From assembly GCF_001039355.2 (NCBI RefSeq), contig NW_019773556.1:62782-85947 (forward strand): DNA of 23,166 nt. The letters run 5' to 3'. Both the position numbers and the translations under genes were made by a program. Source of the stretch: Lingula anatina (taxonomy: Eukaryota > Brachiopoda > Lingulata > Lingulida > Lingulidae). Of this stretch, positions 1 through 9,496 are shown in pieces. The notes under the pieces are model-generated. The model saw nothing but the letters and a program-made list of their open reading frames with translations. It was not told the origin of the DNA and did not search any database. Position 1 is the stretch's first letter. The number at the start of each line of letters is the position of its first letter.

Positions 1-173
1 GTCTCACCCACAACCAATCCCTACCTTCCACTTAAGTCTCACCCACAACCAATCCCTACCTTCCACTTAAGTCTCACCCACAACCAATCCCTACCTTCCA
101 CTCTGTCTCACCCACAACCAATCCCTACCTTCCACTGTGTCTCACCCACAACCAATCCCTACCTTCCATTGCT
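1..173. repeat. 34/35-bp minisatellite, five copies
   Basis: Five tandem copies begin with gtctcacccacaaccaatcc at 1, 36, 71, 105 and 139, so the period is 35, 35, 34 and 34 bp. The cores are almost identical. Only the junction varies (cttaa, ctct, ctgt). The array starts at the window edge, so its true length is unknown. The plus strand is almost free of G. The last copy decays into a pyrimidine tract that runs up to a possible splice acceptor at 192-193. Confidence 0.95.
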
Positions 174-193
174 TCACTCTCCTCTTCACCCAG

Positions 194-235
194 GACCTGA
201 ATCTGTCCAGAGGGGCCATCATGCCACTGGTCATG
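194..235 (+). CDS. Weak candidate internal exon of an unidentified gene
   Basis: A 42-nt open segment lies between a pyrimidine-rich tract ending in CAG (191-193) and a possible donor GTAAAA at 236. In frame it reads DLNLSRGAIMPLVM, a whole number of codons. I do not recognise the peptide. The splice-like setting is suggestive, but a 42-nt open stretch is expected by chance, and the neighbouring minisatellite supplies the pyrimidines for free. No partner exon is visible downstream in this window. Confidence 0.15.
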
Positions 236-289
236 GTAAAACACCGGGAAAATAATGAAAAATGGTCCAACTGCAACTTATCCCCTTGC

Positions 290-520
290 TGATCTTTGCG
301 CCTGCTCTCTCAGCTTTATCAATATTTCACTGCTGGATTATTCGCAATAAATGAATGGCAGAATTGACTGCCTTAATAAATATCACCTTCGCCGTTTCAA
401 AGTCAAATAAAATCGCGTTGTTTTTCCTTATGATGCCTGCCGTCTATTTCGAGGAGGAAATTGGAGTGATTATGATGTTAATGAAGTGGCTTCGCTGATG
501 TTTTGCGTCGTTTTCGGTAG
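290..520. promoter_or_regulatory. Possible conserved non-coding element, block 1
   Basis: No open frame of note is present. The block is non-repetitive and mixes A/T-rich homeodomain-like cores (ggattattcgcaataaatg, gccttaataaatatc, gtgattatgatgttaatg) with CG-containing words, unlike the simpler A/T-rich intergenic DNA around it. This texture is typical of developmental enhancers, but the call rests on composition alone. I do not recognise it as a specific published element. Confidence 0.25.
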
Positions 521-532
521 ACGTGTACACGT
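521..532. promoter_or_regulatory. Perfect 12-bp palindrome with a CACGTGAC E-box
   Basis: ACGTGTACACGT equals its own reverse complement. The right half continues as CACGTGACC (528-536), containing the canonical CACGTG E-box favoured by bHLH-zip factors (MYC/USF/MiT). The left half gives ACGTG on the other strand. Binding is inferred, and no gene start is nearby in the window. Confidence 0.4.
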
Positions 533-3500
533 GACCCTCATCACTCTTAACTATAATTAATAGATTATACACAGCATGTGATAGTTAACAAGACCAACAA
601 GAGCGGTATCATTTCTATATCTTTTTATTGACAGGGATCATAAAATAGATTTTGAAACGGAAAACATATTATTGCTATAGATATTATTAGCATTTTAAGG
701 AGCGTTGTTTAAAGGTGATGATTCATTATAAAGACTTGTTTTACACAAAATGTTGAACGATATATAGGTTCTAAGGTGCACATAAAAATTCCCCATTTAG
801 TTTATTAAATGCTGTTATCATATAACGTGCTTGAATAATCTCACAGCCTTGCTTATTTAATTATAATAACCGACAGGCATTCTCTTACAGATAAACAGCG
901 AAGCTGTTAGCGTATTCATTATCAATTTATTTCTCTATCTATTTGGTTGTTATAATCAACTAAATTCTGCCATGTTCAAATCGTTTACGGATATGTGAAA
1001 AATACATCCATTTTCCATGTTCACTATTACATGTACTCCAGCGTTCATTATAAATATTATTTCCCCGCCAGCTCTTCGAAATCCCAATGGACCGTCTATT
1101 CTGTTTATCGATCAGCCTGCAGCATGTCCTTACTGCACTCTCTACATTGCCATTTACAAGACATGATTCCTTCATGAGATTGGTTATGGAGCTATTCATT
1201 TGACGTAAATTGTTCCTATTTATTTGGCGGTCTCCACCCAAAGCCCACTTCTGCTAGGCTACACCACGCGCGTACCCTTCTGGTAAGACTCGGCTCTGCG
1301 TCGCAGCATACTCAGATTACTAACAAGTGTTGTTTCCATATTAATATAAAACGAATTCGATCTCGTACTATTCTGTCATGTGAACGTGTCTTTCATGATT
1401 GATGTACACCATCCTGTTTTACTTTTATTACAAGGCAAGATTGGACGTATTGATCTGTGTAGAGTTGTGTCAGCCGTATTGATCAACACAATTGATTAAT
1501 TCAAGTACAGACAAAGTCAACGCAGGTGAACAATAAGTTTTTTTTTTCACTTGAATCACTGACGTTTATGGAAAAAAGAGTTCTGAATGTGTGAAAATGT
1601 GAAAATCGATTGTTCTTGCCGATGAAACAATCAAAAACTCAATCAATATTCCTCTTTGTAAAGTATTTCCCTTAAAAACACGTTTCTTTCAAAAGCAACA
1701 ACCGCAGTCTCACGGAGTCAGAGTGATTAACTCACGATTTCTTTCATTCGTCTTACTTGAATTCCGTGCACAAATCTGTTTGATGAACTTCACAACTTTT
1801 GTTAGGGTAATTTTCAATGCTTTGAAATGTACTCTAAATGTTCTTAATGGGTTTGTTCTTCTTTTATGACGGCTGAGCGCACGCACACCGCGCGGAAGAT
1901 GACCGCTTTCTTTTGCCTTTTGATGTGATTTAAGTAGTCAGTAGGTAATCATAACGTTAAAAAAAAAAAAGATTGTTATGACCACTGATTGAAAGAAAGT
2001 CATGCCAAAATAAAGGTACCTCTGCCTAAATAAGTACGCCTGGTAATTAACAAGAATGAATGAATGAATAGTTTGTTAAGCAGTTTCATTCCAAAACATA
2101 TGTATATAATGTAAGTGACATTAGAAATAACCGTAATATGGTAGTAAAAACGAGAAGATAGCATGAGAAGGATGTTACGTTCGCCGATACACGGCAGTGC
2201 AAATAACCGTTTCCACAGTAAAAATAAATTGTCATTTATTGGGCATTAGTCATAATCTCTCAAATTTGTGTTTTAAACTTTAAAGGATTAACATGAGGTC
2301 CTCTTTGAAAATAAATATGAACGAAGTTTCATTTTATTCAGCAGCGTCTATTATGGTAACTTTCTTATATTGCAGAAATATTTGTAAACTGACTGTACAG
2401 GGAGTCGTTGTAGATACTTGTGCGTTTCTCCCAAATGCACTTAAATGCATTACTGGCCTCTGCCAAATAATAAATAAATACATAAATAAATAAATAAAAT
2501 TAGAAAATGAAAAGCCAGCAACATATTTATTTAGAGGAAACCAGGAAACTTCGCTCTTTACATTTGGGCAAGTAATAATCTCGCATTTAATTAAGTGATC
2601 TAAGAGCGACATCAAAAGAAATCGTTTGACAAATTGGACTATTATTGTGAATATGTTAGTTCCTTTTTAGACAAATAAAACTAAGACGTTACTTTTGTTC
2701 AAGTTCTCTAGCACGTTTGAAAAATTTGCCCGTCCTTAAAAATTAAGTAAATTTTAAGTTCTGAATCACCACGGTTCCAGCCTCTCCTAATAAACAGAGA
2801 TGAACCCATAGGAGGTTCTTAAAGTCTAGCTGTACTTCAGAATACCTGCTGCGAAGTTTAAAATTTTCGTTACTTTTTTTTCCAATATCCTGGTCGTAAG
2901 ATCTTTTAAAACAAAACATGAATCTCTGTTATGCAGTTTTTTGTTTTCTTTATTCACTTTCTCTTATTTTCTTAAAAAATTATTCAACTTCTTAGACCAA
3001 ACGATGTTAGGAAGACTGTGACCCTATGTATTTATCATACAGGTTGTACTATAGGCACATTTGCACTTTTACCTATCAATGGAAAATGAAAGCTCACTTT
3101 ATAAGCATGACAAATTCAGCATTAAAAAGGTCTAAAACAGTGCCTTAAAAAACGTACTTATCAAGTCATAATAAACAAAGTCAACAAAACTGATTTATTA
3201 ATGCCTTTCAATGACAATTTGATATTTCAAAATCAATATCACTGAAATTCCAATATCTCACAAATCTTTTACACAACCTCTGCGATGAGCTCAACACAAA
3301 CTATTTGCAGAAGAGGTTTCAGGACTAGGGCTGAATACAAAACAAGTGAAATCCATGCCGTGGAACTGGCATGAAAATATCACATTAATACTATGGTCCT
3401 GAAGCACAGTAATAATACAGTTTTGAAAAATACCGAGTATCACAGCAGGTAAAGCAAACGTGTTTATCATCGATGAAAAAAGCCTATTTCTAACAAGCAA

Positions 3501-3604
3501 ACTGTTACCCTTATAACAATATTGTAAATTGGCCACATTTTAAATTAACACCACTGACATTACTGTTTTTGCAGTCAGACTGCAGGCTTGCAGTCCAAGG
3601 CTGT
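533..3604. other. Intergenic DNA without a recognisable gene
   Basis: Apart from block 2 at 1040-1245, I see only A/T-rich non-coding DNA with frequent stops in all frames. Short simple repeats are present: GAAT repeats near 2052-2068 and AAAT repeats near 2466-2499. Part of the right side may belong to the 3' untranslated region of the minus-strand glucosylceramidase gene. A minus-strand AATAAA lies at 3192-3197, but there is no evidence of where that transcript ends. Confidence 0.6.
1040..1245. promoter_or_regulatory. Possible conserved non-coding element, block 2
   Basis: Complex, non-repetitive sequence with no coding signature. Both strands carry only chance-length open frames with no family resemblance. 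It contains words such as tgtttatcgatcagcctgca, ttggttatggagctattcat (with a CCAAT-type ATTGG just upstream) and cctatttatttggcgg, which look like clustered factor sites. As with block 1, this is a judgement of texture and not a match. Confidence 0.22.
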
Positions 3605-3807
3605 ATTCCCAGAGCTTTTAGATTGATCTATCCATGCGGGGAGTCTCACTAGATTACTGTCAGATAATCCGGCTTAAATGTCCGTCCCCCCTACTACAAG
3701 CTGTAAGGGGGTAATTAACTATCGTGTCCGCTCGGCTGACAGCTATTAAGCGTGAACCCCCAGGGAGTTAGGTCGATCTAAAGTAGATCAATCTAATCTC
3801 TGGAAAT
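3605..3807. mobile_element. MITE-like element with inverted ends
   Basis: Two inverted copies of a roughly 24-bp sequence bound a 203-bp segment with no open reading frame. The left end reads CCCAGAG then TTAGATTGATCTA (3618-3630). The right end reads TAGATCAATCTAA (3784-3796) then CTCTGGAAAT. The inner 13 bp are perfect inverted matches, and the outer CCAGAG also matches after a 2-bp indel. This is the size and form of a miniature inverted-repeat transposable element. I could not define a target-site duplication, so the exact ends are uncertain. On the minus strand, around 3722-3742, the words CAGCCGAGCGG resemble a tRNA box A, so a tRNA-derived SINE is an alternative. It lies about 0.6 kb beyond the stop codon of the minus-strand glucosylceramidase gene. 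Confidence 0.5.
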
Positions 3808-4395
3808 GGGGTCTAAGTCTAATGACTAGTGAATTCAACTTTGGACAAGTAAAAAATTCAGTTTTAAATCGGATCAACTGCCTATATAGATTTCATCTTT
3901 GGACTGCCACATTTTGAAATGGACATGAATTTTTTTTTGAGGTATGCTAGTTGAAGAGACCAGTGGAATGAGAAGATGTAGATTGTACATGACATGCACT
4001 TAATACCTATGTTCTTAATTCTCAGTATGAAACAAATTACGCTATGAAATGGCATGAAAGACAAAAACACAACACCTGGAACCTCTGAGACCAGCAGATG
4101 AACCTTTTTGACACTGAGTTTTCTGGAACAAATATGACCAAAGTGTACAAGGAAAAACAAATTTCCTAAGAGATCTCAGTTGAGCACATTTTCTAATATT
4201 CTCTTTCCACAACAATGGAAGAGCTGCGCCACAATTTCCCAAGAAAATTATGTCATGTAACTCGATCTCTTCACAAGAGTACTGAAAGACTATTTCTAAA
4301 GATTAAATCGATGGGGACACTGTTAAGTGTTACAAACCCAATAAATAAGATAAATGTGTCAAAGAGCTGTTATAAATATCATAATATTCTCCATC
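3808..4395. other. Downstream flank / probable 3' UTR of GBA1
   Basis: This stretch follows the glucosylceramidase stop codon on the minus strand. It contains no canonical AATAAA or ATTAAA on that strand between the stop and the inverted-repeat element, so the poly(A) site is undetermined. The short open frames on both strands have no coding character. Confidence 0.4.
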
Positions 4396-5616
4396 CTAGG
4401 TCCGCCATACAAAGGTCTGTATACTGTGGGGTGGCAAAGTGACAGTCAGGGTCCCCACTGCGCTGTCCTTTACTACTACTGCCACATTCTGGTTTTGTCT
4501 GCAATAAGATTATATTTATATCAGCCATATCTTAAAGATTATAAATTTGAAATATTTGAATTAAGAGGAAAACTGATATATGTTTTTTTTCCTGATGTAG
4601 CATCCAGATCATTCAAATGGAGGGTTATTCATCTAAAAAAGTAAATTTTTCTCCTCATCCCCAATTTGAGATACGGCATAGAACCTAGATAAAATTTTGC
4701 TTTAGTCAAGATCTTTGCTGACCAAAAAGGTGGTTCCTTCAACCCCCCCTCCCTCTGCCCTTGGCTATGGGCCTGTCTTACCTGTTGTTAGTGACCAGTA
4801 CAGTTGATTTGTCAGGAGCTGTGAAAGCCACTGCCAGTAAAGACTTACTGTCAGATGATGTCAGGTCTATTCGCACAGAATCTGGTGGAACAAACTTGCT
4901 GCAAACAGAAACACATCAACTATATTTTGTTGCCTTCCCTAAATGAAATATTATTGTTTGTATGCAAATCTAAAACGTCATTTAGTGTTTGTTTTAACGC
5001 TATAAAGAGCAGCAGATACTGCCACAACTGTGCCCAAAATTTTACTTCCACCACTACTGTAACAGTTATCTTTGTTCTTCTACATTTTTAAATAAAAACT
5101 TCACCATCTTACCTAAAATGTCCCATTACATAAAACATGGGTTGCTTATAGAACTCATCACGTTCAGCATTGACTATAATTGGACTGTCCACAAAGTTCT
5201 TCACCCAGTTAGGTCCTCCCTGCATGTTCAGAGCTAGGTTCCAGTCTGTCCAGCCACTGGCCCAGTTAGAGATATCCTGGAGACATGGAGGTTCACCATT
5301 TTATGAGTACAAATAGACAGAATATCACTCAGATAACATGACAACTTTGAAATATGGCTATAATGTAAGAGAGATATCTAAACGGAATCCCCACATTCAA
5401 CATTGTCAATTAATTAATTTGAATAAAGAGCTGAAAGCGAAATTTGGATAACTTGTGAATGTATTTACATGTTAGGTCCTGTCGCAGTGAGCCTGTCCAG
5501 CTAAAAGAACTGTAGGATGTGAAAAGCATCAGGCAGAGATAATATACAGAGTGAGAGGGTGTGTTGGGAGGGGCAGAGTGGGAGCGATTTGTACAGTAAT
5601 GATATAAGGACCAGTC

Positions 5617-5647
<31 letters not shown>

Positions 5648-5657
5648 GAGAGGGAGG

Positions 5658-5692
<35 letters not shown>

Positions 5693-8600
5693 AGGGAGCT
5701 AGAGTGTGAGGTATTTGGTGAGTGCACTGTGCCTACCTCTATGATATCCCTACTGTAACTCTCTGCCCTATCCCAGCTCCCCAGTATCACCTTGGTCTGC
5801 CAGGGCATGGAGCCAGCACAGGCTTCTGTGGCCAGGATAAACTTGTCTGGAAACAGGTTATGGGTGTCTGTGAGCAGTGATGCAGGCACCAACCATTCTG
5901 TGTCCAGGTACCAATGAACACCTATACCTGACACATACTTGGCTGCCACCTGGTCAGACAGGACCTGGAAAGATGGAAATAGTGAGTGTCCTGCATGATA
6001 GCCAGGTTTCAAGAGAAACAAAGCATAAAATCATTTCAAATATTTTCATAAGTGCCAGTGTACCATTCCACAAATCACTTGTCTCCCTACTTAATATCCT
6101 TTTCACTACATGAAACTTTAAGTCCCTTTTTTTAGTCAATGAAGTTAAAAGATGTACAAAAAATTGTTTTTTTAAATATATTTCTTTAGATATGAAGAGA
6201 TGACAATAACCTTCAGGATGTAATATATGGAATGGCTTAAACATGAAATTTATCTGCTTGCATGAATATTTTCATGAACCGTTTTGAAATTCACATTAAA
6301 GACACAGGGCTCTCTATTTTCTTTTATTCACATGAAAATGGAACTGACATTTATCTTTTCCCATCAAAATATGAATTAAATCATCATCATCATACCGTCT
6401 TTGCCCAGAGTGGGAGCCAGATCCTGTTATCATCCAGAATCATCAGTTTCACGCTGCCAAAGCCTGCTGCCTGCAAGGCTGGGCCCAGGTCTGTCTTGAT
6501 GAAGTCCCTCTGGAGGTCTGCAGTCCAACCCATGGCTTGGAAAGGGAAGTCGATGATTTCACCATCAGATGGCTCGTTTTGAGCAGTAATACCCCACATA
6601 GTAATGTTCTGCTTTTGGTATTCTTGAATGAACCTGTTGATCAGAAAAAGGAAATGGTTTTCTATTGATTCTCTAGTTTTTTTTCACACCAGCACAAATA
6701 AATAAGCTATTTAATACAATAATAAAACTAATAACATAATATGCAGACATTAACAGCTGAAATAAATCATTAAATTTTCATTCATCTTCCTGTCAGTGCT
6801 AAAAATTATATCAGGATCTAAGTAGGCTCAGACAAATGTAATAACCTGACAAAATACTGGGCCCAAGTTTTGAAGTATTTCCCCCCTGGCTGCCCCATCA
6901 AGCTGCCCCGTCCTTTCATGTTCTTGTTGGTTTTCATCCAAGATGGCGCACTCCAAGGACTCCCAAAAAACTTCATCTTGCGGTGGTTCATGGCTTGAGC
7001 TTGTTGTATCAGTGGTATCTGAATATTTTAAAATGCACATAAATCATATTAACTTTATAATTCATATCAACTTTAAACCAAATAAAATGACCTTGGAGGT
7101 AAAAGATGACATGACCTTTTAACTTCAGGATCATTGCAAATCTGAGGGGAACTCTTGCAATCAAATAATCTGGATGACATGCCTCCTTGAGCAGCTACTG
7201 TGGGGAGTGATTTACTTTTATGTGTGTTTAGTGGCACTCAAAATGAAGTGAAAAAGCTTCCAGAAGTGCTGCAGACACAAAAAATCAGAGTCTCTACAGA
7301 GTTGGATCGATCCATGTAAAACAAAAGTTTCATTGGGAATGTGCCCTAAATGTTCACACCTCAACTTCAACTGACCTTGAACTTTGTGTCCTCTTTGGTC
7401 AAGCTGAAGTTGCTGAGACTGAAATCCATGGGAGTGTCATCATAAGAGTATGGATGTGTAGAGAAATCACAGCTTGCCATTGGAATCCTACCAATACTGT
7501 ACTCAAGTCCTGTAAACAATACAAAACACACAGAATACAGTTTTACTGAAAACAAAATAAAAATAAAACCGACATCATTTTTTCAGCAATCAATTCAGAT
7601 AAAGGTACTGAATTATCTATGACAACTGATATAAATCTTTCAAATTGATAACTATGATAAACTTATTCACATTACAAAGTCATATATCTGTACACAGATA
7701 AAAAATGTGCAAGTAAGCACATGTTGGGCTTCATACAATCATGACAATGTTTATATTTGATAATGATGTGTTACTCAGTGATACCTTATACAATATGATG
7801 TTATACAATATGACAATGATATGTTACTCAACTTTTAAAATATGTAAAATGGTCATTGACAATCAAAGGGTAAAGGAAACCCAATTCAAATCTGCATTAT
7901 AATAAAATCATAACTGGAAACAAATATTACCCTCAGGTGAAAAGTATGAGTTCATTAGATTCGTCCTTGTTTTGACAGAGACATTGAGAATATTTATGCC
8001 TGCAGCATCAGTGAACGCCCCTCCAAACCCATTCATTGTCTGGTATGTCTTGCTTCTGTTGATTGTCAAAACCACAGAGCTTGCTGGAAAAATCAAATGT
8101 ATTCACCAATATATATCAATCATTAAAATAATTAAATTAATTTCACACAATTTGTCTTATTCTGTAATGAAAAAAATCTAAATTGTGATAGCCAATATTA
8201 TTTCATTATACATACTTTGCTTAAAAAACACGCACACGCACACATGCATGCACACACGCACGCACACACACACACACATCAGAATTAAAAGTACATTTCA
8301 TTGCATCCACCTTTTTTTCCCTTTAATTATAATCCAACTACCAGAGCTAAGCTTATTTGGCATATCAGTCACATAAGCTCATGTAAATATTTAATTTTTG
8401 CTTTTCAATTTCCTTATCAATGCCAATACAAAAATAAAACCTACCACTATTGACCTCAAGCTTTCCCTTTGTAAACTGTCCAGTTGTTTTGGCAAACCTT
8501 GCCCCGGCCTTACTGGACTGGTAGACCACATAGTGGCCAGCGGTCAGTGAGGTCAGGGGGTCTACTGTGTCACAGTAAGAGGCATTGCACACACACACTA

Positions 8601-9152
8601 CGGAGCCATGGCTGAAGTCACGCCTGGCACAGGGAATAGCACCTGGAGAAGAGGAGGAAGTTACTTGCTTTAAAGCAATGAATTACAGTACTCAGTAATA
8701 CCAGTAGATATACCATTGTTAATTTACTGTCACATAAAAATTTGACAAAAAAGGTGACATAGGACAATTATTGGCAAAATTGCTACATTTTGATCAAAGA
8801 GTAAAAAGTACTTTACTGCATGGACCCCTCCCACCTCCACTAGTGGCCTGTACTACTACTAGAAGCAGAATTTAAAATGTGAATATTTTAATAACCTCTT
8901 GAAATATCGCCAATAAACCAAAATTTATGTCCTATGATCTGTACTAATAACTTACGTAAGGTTAGTACCCGGCTTAGATTTGAACTACACATACACTACA
9001 TGTACTGTACATGTACTAACAAAATAAAATAAGATGTACTTACCTAACGTGCCCCAGCAAAACAAAGATATAATCCCTGTTAACACAATCACAGACCAAT
9101 TTATCACAGTGGAAAAATGCACTACACAGCAATTATTCCTCCTGGGCGTCAT
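4396..9152 (-). CDS. GBA1: Lysosomal glucosylceramidase (GH30), complete ten-exon gene
   Basis: The product hydrolyses glucosylceramide to glucose and ceramide in lysosomes. Coding exons (minus strand, 5' to 3'): 9152-9044, 8642-8445, 8083-7931, 7509-7376, 7018-6846, 6633-6396, 5964-5737, 5276-5113, 4898-4782, 4498-4396. All have GT-AG borders and compatible phases, giving 1,617 nt or 538 aa (human about 536). The ATG at 9152 has an in-frame TGA 9 nt upstream. Residues 1-37 form a hydrophobic leader. The predicted mature start aligns with the human one, keeping Cys at mature positions 4, 16, 18 and 23 and the Asn19 sequon (NAS). Other family marks are [20 protein letters not shown], the [13 protein letters not shown] loop, the catalytic acid/base Glu276 in QNEPS, the nucleophile Glu382 in ATEACAGS, and GWTDWNLAL. 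It ends in SIQTFVWRT. Exon 5 is easily missed because a different frame across it is also open (6828-7040); the family match is in the shifted frame, running from [10 protein letters not shown] to KTWAQYFVR. Extra sequons (NVS, NFS, NIT) suit a lysosomal glycoprotein. No disabling change was seen. Confidence 0.96.
4732..4781 (-). repeat. Dispersed repeat, copy 1 (GGCCCATAGCC family)
   Basis: On the minus strand the start of GBA1 intron 9 reads GTAAGACAGGCCCATAGCC, then a G-rich run, then GGTTGAAGGAACCACC. A diverged relative lies in the same relative order (CAGGCCCATAGCC, G-run, GGTTCAAGAGAAGCACC) near 14864-14940. Two copies with matching order indicate a dispersed element. Its family and far end are not resolved, and similarity may continue to about 4700. 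It abuts the exon 9 donor within a few bases. Confidence 0.5.
5616..5692. repeat. (GA)n microsatellite in GBA1 intron 7
   Basis: About 75 bp of AG dinucleotides, interrupted near 5641 (ATAG) and 5651 (GGGAGGGAGGG). On the gene strand it is a CT/TC tract in the intron between exons 7 and 8. Reading through the exon 7 donor gives an artificial serine-leucine repeat peptide, which is not protein. Confidence 0.95.
8228..8279. repeat. (CA)n microsatellite in GBA1 intron 2
   Basis: About 52 bp of imperfect CA repeats with CG and TG interruptions (cgcacacgcacacatgcatg and then a purer CA run), lying between exons 2 and 3 of the glucosylceramidase gene. Confidence 0.93.
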
Positions 9153-9496
9153 TTTCGTTCAATACAGTGTCCAACAATCTCACTGAAAGGGACTCACATT
9201 GTGGAAGTGATGCTAGGTGGCCTGATGTTATGATTAAGTAGGTCAAGCATGTGACTAATCAAGTGATGCATACATTTGTATAACAATCAACTACAGTACA
9301 ACAGTGCACTCATTCTGCATTTTCAGGTTTGGAATATTGTTCTTGATAAATGTGAAGCAGGTAAACATCCTACGTTTTAATTGATCAGATATAACATCAC
9401 ATAAAAAATGCTTCTCCAGTTTTAGTGTGGCCAATCAAATTCCGTAAAATATTTACTGCTGTTGACAAATTGGCCGGGAAAAGCAAAACATGCGAA
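9153..9496. promoter_or_regulatory. Putative bidirectional promoter, GBA1 / ANKLE1
   Basis: Only 344 bp separate the start codons of two divergent genes, so both transcription starts and both 5' untranslated regions probably lie here, unless a non-coding first exon lies elsewhere. No convincing TATA box is placed for either gene. A CATGTGAC motif at 9248-9255, about 95 bp upstream of the GBA1 ATG, resembles a MiT/TFE (CLEAR-type) E-box. An ATG at 9490 opens a nine-codon upstream frame ending at the TGA at 9517-9519, which overlaps the ANKLE1 start at 9497. It matters only if the ANKLE1 mRNA begins upstream of it. Confidence 0.6.

Noticed and set aside
1-173. CRISPR-like array at the left edge
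   Set aside because: The copies are direct tandem repeats without unique spacers, in eukaryotic DNA; it is a minisatellite.
960-1241. 93-residue minus-strand open frame in the left intergenic region
   Set aside because: No family resemblance and no splice partners; opposite-strand frames there are of similar length, as expected by chance.
3660-3760. Possible tRNA gene inside the MITE-like segment
   Set aside because: Only a box A-like word is present; no box B, acceptor stem or cloverleaf could be formed.
3882-4644. Several short open frames around the 3' end of GBA1
   Set aside because: They overlap the last GBA1 exon or its 3' flank in wrong frames and show no coding features.
5410-6021. 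203-residue minus-strand frame with a serine-leucine repeat tract
   Set aside because: Its first part is GBA1 exon 7. The rest is intron read past the donor at 5736, and the repeat tract is the translated GA microsatellite.
6828-7040. Minus-strand frame reading [20 protein letters not shown]
   Set aside because: An out-of-frame shadow of GBA1 exon 5; the splice-compatible frame matches glucosylceramidase.
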